This document shows positions 34,560 through 43,727 of a DNA stretch of 64,000 bases, piece after piece; the stretch's first letter is position 1; every line of letters begins with the position of its first letter. Location: assembly GCA_051883095.1 (NCBI GenBank), contig JBJETB010000019.1, forward strand, positions 15,412-79,411. Reading direction: 5' to 3'. Origin of the DNA: SUG1106 sp051883095. GTDB lineage: Bacteria; Bacillota; Clostridia; Peptostreptococcales; Anaerovoracaceae. The translations under genes and the position numbers were made by a program. The notes below the pieces were generated by a model. It saw nothing but the letters and a program-made list of their open reading frames with translations, had not been told where the DNA came from and made no database searches.

Positions 34560-35297
34560 ATGTTAAAAGGAAAAACAGCCATTGTAACAGGTGGAACCAG
34601 AGGAATAGGTTTTGCAATTGTAAAGAAATATCTTGAAAACGGTGCTAATGTAGCTATTGCAGGCTCCAGACAGGAATCCGTAGAGAAGGCTCTGGAGAAG
34701 CTGCCTGAGTACGAGGGCCGTATCATGGGTATCTGGCCAGACATCTGTTCTCCTGATGAAGTTGCGGAGGCCTTCGCTTCTGTAAAAGAGAAGTTTGGAA
34801 GCATAGATATTCTTGCTAACAATGCGGGTCTTTCATCCAGAACAAGCCTGTACGAATATACCCTTGAAGAGTTTACGAAGATTATGGACATCAATGTAAA
34901 GGCAGTTTTTGTCTGCTCGCAGGCTGCTGCTAGGATTATGAAAGAGCAGGGCGGCGGAGTTATAATTAATACCAGCTCAATGGTAGGCGAATATGGTCAG
35001 CCGTCAGGATGCGGATATCCTACAAGTAAATTCGCGGTAAACGGCCTTACCAAATCCCTTGCCAGAGAACTGGCGAAGGACAAAATACGCGTAAATGCAG
35101 TTGCTCCTGGAGTAACCAGGACAGATATGCTTTCTGCACTGCCTCAGGAAATGGTTGACAGAATTTCTGCCGGAATTCCTCTTGGCAGAGTCGGAGAGCC
35201 TCTCGATATTGCCAACGCATATCTTTTCCTGGCAAGCGAATTGTCAAGCTATGTTACAGGAATTACCCTACGCGTTGACGGAGCAGCCATGACCTAA
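34560..35297 (+). CDS. Short-chain dehydrogenase/reductase, FabG-like
   Basis: 245 residues, classical SDR. The cofactor loop is TGGTRGIGFA (residues 10-19) with Arg-Gln after strand 2 (SRQES), favouring NADP(H). NNAG is at about 87-90, and the catalytic Ser139-area (NTSSMVG), Tyr and Lys in YPTSKFA are intact. It could be 3-oxoacyl-ACP reductase or a stand-alone alcohol dehydrogenase; no fatty-acid genes are adjacent. GGGAGG stands upstream. The flavoprotein-rubredoxin gene follows 37 bases later. Confidence 0.82.
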   Translation: MLKGKTAIVTGGTRGIGFAIVKKYLENGANVAIAGSRQESVEKALEKLPEYEGRIMGIWPDICSPDEVAEAFASVKEKFGSIDILANNAGLSSRTSLYEYTLEEFTKIMDINVKAVFVCSQAAARIMKEQGGGVIINTSSMVGEYGQPSGCGYPTSKFAVNGLTKSLARELAKDKIRVNAVAPGVTRTDMLSALPQEMVDRISAGIPLGRVGEPLDIANAYLFLASELSSYVTGITLRVDGAAMT

Positions 35298-35334
35298 AAT
35301 TAATAATGGAGATGTATAATGGAGAGTGAAGAAA

Positions 35335-35952
35335 ATGAATAAAAAGGCAATATATAACTTAACCTATGGACTGTTCGTGCTCACAGCACGTTGCGGGGAA
35401 AAGGATAATGGCTGTATAATCAATACTGCAGGGCAGGTAACTTCTGCACCTAACAGAATAAGCATCACCGTGAATAAAGATAATTTCACTCACGATATGG
35501 TTATGGAAAGCAGGAAGTTCAACATTTCTATACTGAGCGAGGCTGCGAGCTTTGATACTTTCAAGCACTTTGGCTTCCAGTCAGGTAAGAATGTGGATAA
35601 ATTTGAAGGCTATAGCGCTGCAAAACGCAGTGAAAACGGTATTTATTATGTTACCGAAGGGACCAATTCCTACATCAGTGCGTCTGTGGAGCAGACCATA
35701 GATTTAGGAACCCACACCATGTTTATCGCTGCAGTGGATGACATGGAAGTATTGGCAGATGAGCCTTCAGCTTCCTATGCTTACTATCAGTCGTCAATTA
35801 AACCTCAGCCTGAGGCAAAGGTTTCCCAGGGAAAGACTGCATGGAGATGTACTGTATGCGGATATATCTATGAAGGAGAGGAGCTTCCGGCAGACTTCAT
35901 TTGTCCGCTTTGCAAACACCCGGCTTCTGATTTTGAGAAGGTAACAGTGTAG
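35335..35952 (+). CDS. Flavin reductase-rubredoxin fusion (Hrb-like)
   Basis: 205 residues from ATG 35335, chosen over GTG 35326, which lies in the GGAGAG ribosome site. Residues 1-150 are a FMN-binding flavin-reductase fold (YGLFVLTARCGEKDNGCIINTAGQVTSAPNRISITVNK). The last 45 are a rubredoxin with WRCTVCGYIYEG and FICPLCKHPASDF, giving the four Cys iron site. This matches high-molecular-weight rubredoxin, which passes electrons from NADH to oxygen-scavenging flavodiiron proteins in anaerobes. No flavodiiron gene is in the window. Confidence 0.82.
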   Translation: MNKKAIYNLTYGLFVLTARCGEKDNGCIINTAGQVTSAPNRISITVNKDNFTHDMVMESRKFNISILSEAASFDTFKHFGFQSGKNVDKFEGYSAAKRSENGIYYVTEGTNSYISASVEQTIDLGTHTMFIAAVDDMEVLADEPSASYAYYQSSIKPQPEAKVSQGKTAWRCTVCGYIYEGEELPADFICPLCKHPASDFEKVTV

Positions 35953-36011
35953 TACAATCTTAAACATATGATAAAAAAGCGGGCCGCCAGGGCTAATGTT
36001 GTTTAAAGATG

Positions 36012-36268
36012 GATGTTGTAAAAAAATCAAATAAACTGCTTTTTCTACAACATCACACCTTATCCAAAGATTTTGGAGACCGTCTCGTGGCCGTAACGTT
36101 GTAAAATTTCAAGGGTTCGAGAAATTTTACAACGAGTTTTAGTATTACGTTGTAAAATTTCTGTAAATCATAAAAATTTACAACATTCATAACCATTCGG
36201 ATCTGATTCAAGGTTCGATGTGGGGGCAATGTTGTAAAAATACTCGTTTTAGGTCATATTATACAACG
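36012..36268. repeat. TGTTGTAAAA alternating dyads, cluster 2
   Basis: Eight units strictly alternate in direction: GATGTTGTAAAAAA (36012), TTTTTCTACAACATC (36040), ACGTTGTAAAATTT (36095), AAATTTTACAACG (36122), ACGTTGTAAAATTT (36147), AAATTTACAACATT (36174), AATGTTGTAAAAA (36228) and TTATACAACG (36259). The second base varies in step within pairs (TGTTG with CAACA, CGTTG with CAACG), so pairing is kept while sequence changes. It lies downstream of the rubredoxin fusion gene. Confidence 0.7.
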
Positions 36269-36291
36269 CCATTGGCCCATGGCAGCGTTTG

Positions 36292-36345
36292 TTTAAAAAG
36301 AATCCTCCGTATGGTCATCGTACGGAGGATTAATTTCTTTTTAAA
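36292..36345 (+). terminator. Large dyad, probable terminator upstream of the SRP operon
   Basis: TTTAAAAAG-AATCCTCCGTA (36292-36311) pairs with TACGGAGGATT (36321-36331) and CTTTTTAAA (36337-36345), with a small bulge. The T run is CTTTTT. It may end transcription across the repeat cluster. Confidence 0.65.
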
Positions 36346-36441
36346 GAAATTAAGTGGCCCTCCGACAAATCAGAAAAATTCAATTATTTGAGAGAATCTC
36401 TTTTCTTGTAAAAAAACAACACCACTTTCAAGCAAAACCAC

Positions 36442-36470
36442 TTGACACCGTAAAGCCATTGTGTTATAGT
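36442..36470 (+). promoter_or_regulatory. Promoter of the ylxM-ffh operon
   Basis: TTGACA (36442-36447), a 17-base spacer and TATAGT (36465-36470), about 88 bases before ylxM. Confidence 0.75.
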
Positions 36471-36557
36471 AATCAAGGTTAATGCTGTAAAGCTGTTAAA
36501 CTTTACAGGTTAGAGAACCCGAGATGATTGGAAATGCTCGCAGGCAGGAGAAACACC

Positions 36558-36923
36558 ATGGAAAGACTGAACATGGAAAGTATAGAAAAAATAAGCCTCT
36601 TGTATGATTTTTACGGCAGGCTTCTGACGGAGAAACAGCGACAGGTAATGGCGCTTTACCATGAGGAAAACCTTTCTCTGGCGGAAATTGCTGAAGAGTT
36701 CGGCATAACCAGACAAGGTGTCCACGACACTTTGAAGAAGGCGGAACACCTGCTTACAGAATACGAAGAGAAGCTTGGACTGGTGGCAAAACTGATGAAG
36801 TCGAGGCATGCCATAGCCGAGATAGACGGAATAATAGACAGCCTGACCGCATCAATAGAGGACAGAGAAGCGGCCGCAAAGCTGCAGGAAGTTAAAGGCA
36901 TTATCAACAAATTAGAGGAATAA
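36558..36923 (+). CDS. ylxM: YlxM/p13-family SRP-associated helix-turn-helix protein
   Basis: 121 residues from ATG 36558, with AGGAG seven bases upstream. It has a sigma-70 region-4-like helix-turn-helix (LTEKQRQVMALYHEENLSLAEIAEEFGITRQGVHDTLKKAEHLL) and a helical tail. YlxM proteins sit next to ffh in Firmicutes and modulate the signal recognition particle. The stop is six bases before ffh. Confidence 0.85.
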   Translation: MERLNMESIEKISLLYDFYGRLLTEKQRQVMALYHEENLSLAEIAEEFGITRQGVHDTLKKAEHLLTEYEEKLGLVAKLMKSRHAIAEIDGIIDSLTASIEDREAAAKLQEVKGIINKLEE

Positions 36924-36929
36924 AAGCTT

Positions 36930-38270
36930 ATGGCATTTGAGAATTTATCCGAAAAACTTCAAAATACATTTAAGAAGCTCAAAGGCAAGGGCGTGCTGAC
37001 GGAGGCTGACATAAACGAGGCTATGCGTGAAGTCAAGCTGGCTCTCCTTGAAGCCGATGTAAACTTCAAGGTGGTAAAGGAGTTCGTAGCTCAGGTAAAA
37101 GAAAAAGCCATGGGAGCCGAGGTTCTTGAGAGCCTCACCCCGGGACAGCAGGTCATCAAGATTGTGAATGAGCAGCTTGTGGAGCTCATGGGCGGCACCA
37201 ACAGCAAGCTGACCTACTCGCCAAGCGGATTTACGGTTCTGATGATGGTAGGTCTTCAGGGTACAGGTAAAACCACAACCTGCGGCAAGCTGGCGGCATA
37301 CCTCAAGAAAAACGGCAAGAAGCCTATGCTGGCAGCATGCGATATATACAGACCGGCAGCTATAGACCAGCTGGAGGTTGTGGGAAGAACCGTAGATGTG
37401 CCTGTATATACAGACAGAGAAAACAGAGTGGCCGAGGATATCGCTCTTAAAGCCAGGCAGGAAGCCGAAAGAAAAGGCTTTGATGTGCTCATAGTCGATA
37501 CGGCAGGCCGGCTGCAGATAGATGAAGAACTGATGGAAGAACTGGTAAGAGTCAAGAAGGCAGTAAAGCCTCATGAGATTCTGCTGGTTGTAGACGCTCT
37601 CACCGGTCAGGATGCGGTAAACGCAGCAGAAGGCTTTAACGAGAAGCTGGGAATCGACGGTATTGTGATGACCAAGATGGACGGCGACTCCAGAGGCGGT
37701 GCGGCTCTTTCTGCGAAGAAGGTTACAGGCAAGCCGGTCAAGTTCATCGGTATGGGAGAAAAGTTCGATGCTCTGGAGCCTTTCCACCCGGAAAGAATGG
37801 CAAGCAGAATTTTGGGAATGGGCGACATGCTTTCACTCATCGAAAAGGCACAGGAAAGCTATGATGAGGAAAAGGCGGCCAAGCTGGAGAAAAAGATTCG
37901 CAAAAACGAATTTACCCTTGAGGATTTCCTCGATCAGATGGGCGAGGTTCAGAAGATGGGCGGTATCGGCAAGATGCTGGAAATGCTGCCCGGCATGAAC
38001 TCCAGGTCCGTAAGCGACGATGAAATAGAAAAAAGTGAAAAGGAGTTCCGACAGATGGAAGCGATTATATGCTCCATGACGCTGGAGGAACGCCGAAACC
38101 CTTCTCTGCTTAATGCCAGCAGAAGAAAAAGAATTGCAGCAGGTTCAGGACAGCCTGTCAGCAAGATAAACAGTTTGATCAAAAAGTATGAGGACGCAAA
38201 AAAGCTGATGAAACAATTCAGCAACCCTAACTTTATGAAAAAAAATAAAAGATTTAAAGGATTATTTTAA
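36930..38270 (+). CDS. ffh: Signal recognition particle protein Ffh
   Basis: 446 residues. N domain (1-85), GTPase G domain with GLQGTGKTTTCGKLA (about 106), DTAGRLQ (about 190) and TKMDGDSRGG (about 248), then a Met-rich M domain with the MGEVQKMGGIGKMLEMLPGM and RRKRIAAGSGQPV RNA-binding helices. It binds signal peptides and 4.5S/6S RNA and docks at FtsY. Full length. Cotranscribed with ylxM and rpsP. Confidence 0.95.
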   Translation: MAFENLSEKLQNTFKKLKGKGVLTEADINEAMREVKLALLEADVNFKVVKEFVAQVKEKAMGAEVLESLTPGQQVIKIVNEQLVELMGGTNSKLTYSPSGFTVLMMVGLQGTGKTTTCGKLAAYLKKNGKKPMLAACDIYRPAAIDQLEVVGRTVDVPVYTDRENRVAEDIALKARQEAERKGFDVLIVDTAGRLQIDEELMEELVRVKKAVKPHEILLVVDALTGQDAVNAAEGFNEKLGIDGIVMTKMDGDSRGGAALSAKKVTGKPVKFIGMGEKFDALEPFHPERMASRILGMGDMLSLIEKAQESYDEEKAAKLEKKIRKNEFTLEDFLDQMGEVQKMGGIGKMLEMLPGMNSRSVSDDEIEKSEKEFRQMEAIICSMTLEERRNPSLLNASRRKRIAAGSGQPVSKINSLIKKYEDAKKLMKQFSNPNFMKKNKRFKGLF

Positions 38271-38285
38271 GGAGGAATTTTAAAA

Positions 38286-38528
38286 ATGGTTAAGATCAGA
38301 TTAAAGAGAATGGGCGCACACAAGCAGCCGTTTTACAGAGTAGTAGTTGCAGATTCAAGAGCACCTAGAGATGGTAAGTTCATCGAAGAAGTAGGATATT
38401 ACAACCCTATGACAGAACCTAAGGAAATCAAGATTGACGCAGAAAAGGCCAAGAAGTGGCTTGCAAACGGTGCACAGCCTACAGAAACTGTAAAGACTTT
38501 ATTTAAGAAATCTGGAATTATCGAATAA
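38286..38528 (+). CDS. rpsP: Ribosomal protein bS16
   Basis: 80 residues, beginning MVKIRLKRMGAHKQPFYRVVVADSRAPRDGKFIEEVGYYNP, the conserved bS16 start. Preceded by AAGGAGG. Sits between ffh and the KH-domain gene in the standard Firmicutes order. Confidence 0.96.
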   Translation: MVKIRLKRMGAHKQPFYRVVVADSRAPRDGKFIEEVGYYNPMTEPKEIKIDAEKAKKWLANGAQPTETVKTLFKKSGIIE

Positions 38529-38548
38529 TAAGGAAGCGGTGAAAACTA

Positions 38549-38782
38549 ATGACTAAGTTGGTTGAAGCAATTGCAAAGTCACTTGTAGACAACCCCGAGG
38601 ATGTCGTTGTAACAGAAACAGACGGACGACAGGGTACAGTTATTGAGCTTCGAGTTGCTCCTGACGATATGGGTAAAGTCATCGGTAAGCAGGGAAGAAT
38701 CGCTAAGGCGCTGCGTACCGTTGTTAAGGCTGCGGCCATCAAAGAAAATAAAAAGGTGACAGTGGAAATCATTAAGGAATAA
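38549..38782 (+). CDS. khpA: KH-domain RNA-binding protein KhpA
   Basis: 77 residues consisting of one KH domain with the GxxG loop in VIGKQGRIAKALR. Placement between rpsP and rimM is diagnostic for KhpA (YlqC). It pairs with KhpB to bind RNAs affecting cell division and elongation in Gram-positive bacteria. Confidence 0.92.
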   Translation: MTKLVEAIAKSLVDNPEDVVVTETDGRQGTVIELRVAPDDMGKVIGKQGRIAKALRTVVKAAAIKENKKVTVEIIKE

Positions 38783-38857
38783 TGGTTTAATTGCGAATTA
38801 AGACGGGCACATGATTTTGAAAAGGGTCATGTGCCTTATGTATATGGAGAAAACTCA

Positions 38858-39406
38858 GTGGAAAATATCAAGATTGGAAAGATTGTAAATGCAGTAGCTC
38901 TTCGAGGTGAGGTTAAAGTATATCACTATTCGGATTACAAGGAAAGATTCGAGGAGCTTGACGAAATTCTGGTAGAAAGAAACGCGGCAAAGAAGCATTC
39001 CATGGAAAAATACAAAATAGAAGGCGTTAGATACCAGAAGGATATGGCTATTCTGAAACTTAAGGGAGTGGACGACAGGAACGCAGCTGAGGCATTGAAG
39101 GATTGCGATGTTTACATTACGGAGGCTGATCTGAGAGAACTTCCTGAAGATACATTTTATATCAGAGATCTCATCGGGTGCCGCGTTATAAACGAAGCAG
39201 AGGGAGCAGACTCAGCAGAAGAAATCGGTGTAATAACAGATGTACTGCAAAACTCAGCACAGGATATTTATCAGATAAAGACACCTTCGGGAAAGGAAGT
39301 GCTGATTCCTGCCGTTGGTGAGTTTGTAAAGGAAATAAACATAGGTCAAAAAACCGTTAAAGTAAATCTGATACCGGGATTTTTAGACGGCGCTATAGAG
39401 GCATAA
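38858..39406 (+). CDS. rimM: 16S rRNA processing protein RimM
   Basis: 182 residues from GTG 38858 (ATGGAGA ribosome site); a GTG at 38831 would give nine extra residues with no such site. The N-terminal RimM barrel (KIGKIVNAVALRGEVKVYHYSD) and a C-terminal PRC barrel (YIRDLIGCRVINE...EVLIPAVGEFV) are present. It assists 30S head maturation. Two bases separate it from trmD. Confidence 0.92.
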   Translation: MENIKIGKIVNAVALRGEVKVYHYSDYKERFEELDEILVERNAAKKHSMEKYKIEGVRYQKDMAILKLKGVDDRNAAEALKDCDVYITEADLRELPEDTFYIRDLIGCRVINEAEGADSAEEIGVITDVLQNSAQDIYQIKTPSGKEVLIPAVGEFVKEINIGQKTVKVNLIPGFLDGAIEA

Positions 39407-39408
39407 CT

Positions 39409-40149
39409 ATGAAAATAAACATTCTGACGCTTTTCCCTGAAATGTTCGCTGCGGTGACAGACAGCAGCATACTGGGACGTGCAGGCGAAAAGGGAATACT
39501 GGACTTTAATATAATAAATATAAGGGATTTCAGCAAGGACAAGCATAACAAGGCAGACGACACGCCTTTCGGCGGCGGAGTGGGCATGGTGATGTTCTGC
39601 CAGCCTATTTTTGATGCTCTCAGGTCTATAAACGCTGAAGGTAAAAAAAACATGTATATGTCGCCTAGAGGCAAGGTGATTGATCAGGCTAAAATAGAGG
39701 AACTTGCAGATCTGGATGAGATGGTGATTCTCTGCGGCCACTATGAAGGTGTGGATCAGAGGGTGCTGGATTACTGGAATATGGAGGAGGTTTCAATAGG
39801 AGACTATATCCTTACAGGGGGAGAACTGGCGGCTATGGTTATGATAGATGCAGTCTCGAGATTCGTGCCTGATGTGCTGGGCACTAAGGAGTCAGCCACA
39901 GATGAGTCAATTTATTCGGGGCTTCTGGAGTACGATCAGTATACAAAGCCGAGAGTATATGAGGGAATGGAAGTTCCTGAGGTCCTGTTTAACGGCAATC
40001 ATAAGCTTATACATCTCTGGCAGTTCAGAAAATCTCTGGAACTGACAAAAGAGAAACGACCGGATTTATGGAAAGCATATCTTGAAAAGGAAAAAAACTT
40101 GTCGAAGGATGAGAAAAAAATACTTGAAGAAATAGTATTAAAACCGTAG
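39409..40149 (+). CDS. trmD: tRNA (guanine-37-N1)-methyltransferase TrmD
   Basis: 246 residues. SPOUT knot motifs: MSPRGKVIDQAKIEELA, LCGHYEGVDQRVLDY and SIGDYILTGGELAAMVMIDAVSRFVPDVLG, all conserved. It methylates G37 of tRNAs reading CNN/proline codons. Closely follows rimM. Confidence 0.95.
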   Translation: MKINILTLFPEMFAAVTDSSILGRAGEKGILDFNIINIRDFSKDKHNKADDTPFGGGVGMVMFCQPIFDALRSINAEGKKNMYMSPRGKVIDQAKIEELADLDEMVILCGHYEGVDQRVLDYWNMEEVSIGDYILTGGELAAMVMIDAVSRFVPDVLGTKESATDESIYSGLLEYDQYTKPRVYEGMEVPEVLFNGNHKLIHLWQFRKSLELTKEKRPDLWKAYLEKEKNLSKDEKKILEEIVLKP

Positions 40150-40189
40150 CGAGTTATTGTAACCCCCCACATTTTGTGGTATTATTAGA

Positions 40190-41158
40190 ATGATGAAGAC
40201 TAAGAAAAACAGATTAAAATTAATGATACTGGCTTATGCTGTTATTTTCGTGATTCTTTATGCCGTAATCTATGTGGTGCCGCAGGTATCGGGAATCTTT
40301 GTGGAAACCTATACTGCAGAATACGGTATCCTGGAAGAGAGCCGGGAGAGCAGTTACATAGCTGTGAGAGATGAGAAGCTTTATGTGTCGGATAACAGCG
40401 GCACTGTTAAAAGAGTTGCTTCTCAGGGAAGTCTTATGCGCAGAAATACACATATAGCAGATGTGGGAGGGACTAAATATTATTCCCAGAAGCGCGGGCT
40501 GGTAAGCTATTACTATGATGGACTGGAAAGTGTATATACACCTGATAATATGCAGACAATCACCGAGAAAAACCTTGAGCTTTCGGACGAGGAAAAGCAG
40601 TCATACGAGGTTAAGGGGTGTTCTGAAGGAAGCGTTGAAAGCGGAAGTCCTATATTCAAGATAGTAGACAATAAGGACTGGTATCTGGTGTGCTGGATTG
40701 ATGCTGCCGAGGCAGAAAGCTGGAATGAGGGAAGCAGCATTACCGTTGAATTTGAGGATAAGGTCCGCATTAAAATGGAGATTTCTCAAAAAAACGGACA
40801 GGGTCAGAAGACTCAGCTTATTCTTTCGTGCAACAGGTACTATGAAAAGTCCGACAGAATAAGAATGGGAAGCTGTAGGCTGATTAAAACCGGCAAGAGC
40901 GGCATAATCCTCGAAACTGACAGCATCACAGAAAAAGATGGTCAGAAAGGTGTTTATGTAAAGAGCAAACGTCTTGACAGAGCCAGCTTTGTACCTGTTA
41001 AGGTGCTTCTTACCAGCGGAGATAAAACCGTCGTTGAGAAGAACTTTTTCAACGATGAAAACGGCAATCAGGTAGAAACCGTAGAAAACTACGATGAAAT
41101 ACTCAAGCAGCCGGAAACGGCGGAAACGACAAAAGGAAGTGAAAAAAATGCCGATTAG
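40190..41158 (+). CDS. HlyD-like membrane protein of the division cluster
   Basis: 322 residues. One N-terminal membrane helix (LMILAYAVIFVILYAVIYVVP, about 11-31), then an extracytoplasmic beta-rich part with a barrel-sandwich-like layout (YIAVRDEKLYVSDNSGTVKRVASQGSLMRRNTHIADV) and a polar C-terminal tail. Related proteins precede ylmE-sepF in other Clostridia and are annotated as HlyD-family adaptors, but no exporter gene is nearby. No good ribosome site precedes the ATG pair at 40190/40193. It overlaps the next gene by 11 bases. Confidence 0.65.
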   Translation: MMKTKKNRLKLMILAYAVIFVILYAVIYVVPQVSGIFVETYTAEYGILEESRESSYIAVRDEKLYVSDNSGTVKRVASQGSLMRRNTHIADVGGTKYYSQKRGLVSYYYDGLESVYTPDNMQTITEKNLELSDEEKQSYEVKGCSEGSVESGSPIFKIVDNKDWYLVCWIDAAEAESWNEGSSITVEFEDKVRIKMEISQKNGQGQKTQLILSCNRYYEKSDRIRMGSCRLIKTGKSGIILETDSITEKDGQKGVYVKSKRLDRASFVPVKVLLTSGDKTVVEKNFFNDENGNQVETVENYDEILKQPETAETTKGSEKNAD

Positions 41159-41855
41159 AGAAAATATAGGACATGTTAACCAGCTGAAGGCACGTGCTGC
41201 AGAAAAAAGCGGCAGAACGGGAGACGATGTTCTGCTGGTGGCAGTAACCAAGCTTCACGATGTGGACGAGATCAATGAAGCTATAGATTGCGGTATTACC
41301 GATATAGGCGAGAACAAGGTCCAGGAGATAATGAATAAGTATGACCGCGTTAAGCCTGTAAGATGGCACCTCATTGGGCATCTTCAGACTAACAAGGTTA
41401 AGTATATCATCGATAAGGTGGCTATGATACATTCTGTGGACTCACTGAAGCTTGCAGAGGAAATAGATAAACGTGCGGCACAGCATGGTCTTACTATGGA
41501 TATACTCATTCAGGTGAATTCAGCTATGGAGGAAAGCAAGTTCGGTATCACTACTGATGAGACAGGACAGATGATTCAGGATATTCTGACAAACTGTCCA
41601 AATGTGCGTATCAGGGGATTGATGTGTATAGCCCCGTTTGAGGACAATCCTGAGGACGCAAAGGTTTACTTTGAAGAGGTAAAGAAGCTTTACGACGAGT
41701 ACGGCAAAATCCAGCACCCTAATCTGGACTTTAAGTACCTCTCCATGGGAATGTCCAATGACTTCGAGGTGGCGATTGAGGCCGGCTCAAACCTTATCAG
41801 AGTGGGTACTATGATTTTTGGAGCCAGAGATTACTCAAAAAAACAGGGTGAATAG
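41148..41855 (+). CDS. YggS/YlmE-family PLP-binding protein
   Basis: 235 residues from ATG 41148 (AAAAGGAAG upstream). PLP Lys lies in LLVAVTKLH, followed by the phosphate site region MGMSNDFEVAIEAGSNLIRVGTMIFG, the family signature. It keeps vitamin B6 and some amino- and keto-acid pools balanced. First of the ylmE-sepF-ylmG-divIVA block. Confidence 0.92.
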   Translation: MPIRENIGHVNQLKARAAEKSGRTGDDVLLVAVTKLHDVDEINEAIDCGITDIGENKVQEIMNKYDRVKPVRWHLIGHLQTNKVKYIIDKVAMIHSVDSLKLAEEIDKRAAQHGLTMDILIQVNSAMEESKFGITTDETGQMIQDILTNCPNVRIRGLMCIAPFEDNPEDAKVYFEEVKKLYDEYGKIQHPNLDFKYLSMGMSNDFEVAIEAGSNLIRVGTMIFGARDYSKKQGE

Positions 41856-41876
41856 AGGAAAAACAGGAGGATAAAC

Positions 41877-42359
41877 ATGGGATTTTCAGATGCATTCAAG
41901 AAACTGGTGGGAATTGAGGAAATAGACGACGATTTTACAGAAGAAGAAGTAAACTCCATGAAGGAGGAGATTCGCAGAGAGGAAAGAAGGCCTGTGACAA
42001 ATTTCCAGCCAAAAGGTGCTGATTCAATGAAGGCTGTTCCTGTGGAAAAGCGCGTTTCAATTGCCGGAACCAATGCATTTAAACTGGTGGTAATAGAACC
42101 TAAGAGTTTTGATGAATGTCCAAAGCTTGTGGACAGCCTCAAAGGCAGAAGGCCGGTGATTATCAATCTTGAAAAGATTGAAACTGAAACCGCCAAGAAG
42201 ATATTTGACTTTTTAAGCGGAGCTACATATGCGCTCAACGGAAACGTTCAGAAGGTGGCAAACAATATATTTATTTTCGCACCGGAAAGCGTTGACATAG
42301 CAGCCAATCAGGAAGACAGAGGATTTGAGTTCGGCGGAAATAAAAATCCGTGGAGATAG
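41877..42359 (+). CDS. sepF: Cell-division protein SepF
   Basis: 160 residues. An N-terminal amphipathic membrane-binding helix (MGFSDAFKKLVGI), an acidic linker, then the SepF core (KLVVIEPKSFDECPKLVDSLKGRRPVIINLEKIETETAKKIFDFLSGATYALNG). It anchors FtsZ to the membrane in Firmicutes. AGGAGG precedes the ATG. Confidence 0.93.
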   Translation: MGFSDAFKKLVGIEEIDDDFTEEEVNSMKEEIRREERRPVTNFQPKGADSMKAVPVEKRVSIAGTNAFKLVVIEPKSFDECPKLVDSLKGRRPVIINLEKIETETAKKIFDFLSGATYALNGNVQKVANNIFIFAPESVDIAANQEDRGFEFGGNKNPWR

Positions 42360-42368
42360 GAGAGTTAA

Positions 42369-42650
42369 ATGAAATCAATATTGGTTTACGCCATTTATAT
42401 GTTTGCCGAGATAATAAGTGCGGCAATGGTAATAAGAGCTCTGCTCAGCTGGTTTGCACAGGATCCGTACAGTCCACTGGGCAGGATTTACGGTGCGCTT
42501 ATCAGGTTCACAGAGCCTTTTGTGGCGCCATGCCGCAGACTTCTCAGCAGATTCAACACAGGAATGCTTGATTTTTCACTGTTTCTGGCACTTATACTGC
42601 TGCAGGCAGTGACCAATATTCTGGTACGGCTTATTTATATGATTTTTTAG
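42369..42650 (+). CDS. ylmG: YggT/YlmG-family membrane protein
   Basis: 93 residues with two membrane helices around a FAxPYRRLL-like centre, here FVAPCRRLLSRF. Family members are linked to division and cofactor or nucleoid distribution. Lies ten bases after sepF in the standard order. Confidence 0.9.
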   Translation: MKSILVYAIYMFAEIISAAMVIRALLSWFAQDPYSPLGRIYGALIRFTEPFVAPCRRLLSRFNTGMLDFSLFLALILLQAVTNILVRLIYMIF

Positions 42651-42662
42651 CGGAGGATAATT

Positions 42663-43256
42663 ATGATAACACCTGCAGATATTGAAAACAAAGAATTTTC
42701 CAGAGCAAAAAAAGGATATAATGAGGAAGAGGTCGATGAATTTCTTGACCTTATAATTCTCGATATGGAGAAGCTTATCAGAGAAAACAGGCAGCTGAAG
42801 GATGAGCTCAGCAAGGCTCATGTACAGGTGGATAAGCACATGTCCACTGAAACATCGGTTTATGAAACTCTGGAGGCAGCGAAATCGCTGATGAACGATA
42901 TTGCCGCCAGTGCAGAGAGAAGAGCAGAGATTCTGCTTAAGAATGCAGAGCTTGAGGCCAGCCTGATAACAAGGGAAGCCAGAGAATCCATTGCGAAATA
43001 TACTGATGAAGGGAATCGTCTTAAAGAGAGAGTTGAAACTTTGAGGGAAAGATATAAGAAAATGCTGGAGACGGAACTGGAAAGACTGGATTTTGCCGGC
43101 TCTGATTTTCTGGCCGATTTTGAAAAGGACTTTCTTCCGGCATCGCTCACTGAGGCTGACGAGGTTACGCAGGTGGCGGCGCCTGATGTGCAGGAATACC
43201 GTGAGCAGCCTGAGCATCAGCAAGATCTGACGAAGACAATGGTAAATATCAGATGA
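42663..43256 (+). CDS. divIVA: DivIVA-family polar/septal protein
   Basis: 197 residues. The N-terminal membrane-curvature domain (MITPADIENKEFSRAKKGYNEEEVDEFLDLIILDMEKL) is followed by a long coiled coil (about 35-165) and a short acidic tail. Full length for the family. It overlaps lspA by four bases (ATGA). Confidence 0.92.
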   Translation: MITPADIENKEFSRAKKGYNEEEVDEFLDLIILDMEKLIRENRQLKDELSKAHVQVDKHMSTETSVYETLEAAKSLMNDIAASAERRAEILLKNAELEASLITREARESIAKYTDEGNRLKERVETLRERYKKMLETELERLDFAGSDFLADFEKDFLPASLTEADEVTQVAAPDVQEYREQPEHQQDLTKTMVNIR

Positions 43257-43708
43257 AAAAAATAAGGTATTTTGTTATTCTGGGAGTACTGCTGGCGGAC
43301 TATCTTGTGAAGCGGCTGGTAAGGAGCACTATGTACTGTGGGCAGACCATTCCTGTAATCGATGGCCTTTTCAGCATAACATATGTACAGAACAGAGGGG
43401 CGGCTTTCAGCCTGTTTACAGGAAGAGGGACGATGATTATGGTAATTACTTTTCTGGCACTTTGTATTGCTGTGTGGTACATGGAGAGGCATAAGGATGA
43501 CCACTGGACACTTCTTTTATCGCTGGAGCTTATTATTTCCGGAGGTATAGGCAATCTTATCGACAGAGCTGTCCGGGGTTATGTGACGGATATGTTCGAT
43601 ATGCATTTCTTTCCCGTTTTCAATGTGGCGGATATTGCAATATGCGTAGGCTGCGGATTTCTGATCCTGTATATGTTTGTCTTCGACAAGGACGGAGAAA
43701 AGGATTAG
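43253..43708 (+). CDS. lspA: Prolipoprotein signal peptidase LspA
   Basis: 151 residues, four membrane helices. The aspartate dyad is in GGIGNLIDRAVRGYVTDMFD, preceded by YVQNRGAAFSLF. It removes signal peptides from lipidated prolipoproteins such as the znuA, livK and tupA products here. Confidence 0.94.
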   Translation: MKKIRYFVILGVLLADYLVKRLVRSTMYCGQTIPVIDGLFSITYVQNRGAAFSLFTGRGTMIMVITFLALCIAVWYMERHKDDHWTLLLSLELIISGGIGNLIDRAVRGYVTDMFDMHFFPVFNVADIAICVGCGFLILYMFVFDKDGEKD

Positions 43709-43727
43709 AACGTAGGAGGCGGAAGCT

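Noticed and set aside
36012..36268. A CRISPR array
   Set aside because: Units alternate in direction, are only about 10-14 bases and have uneven spacing. No cas gene is near.
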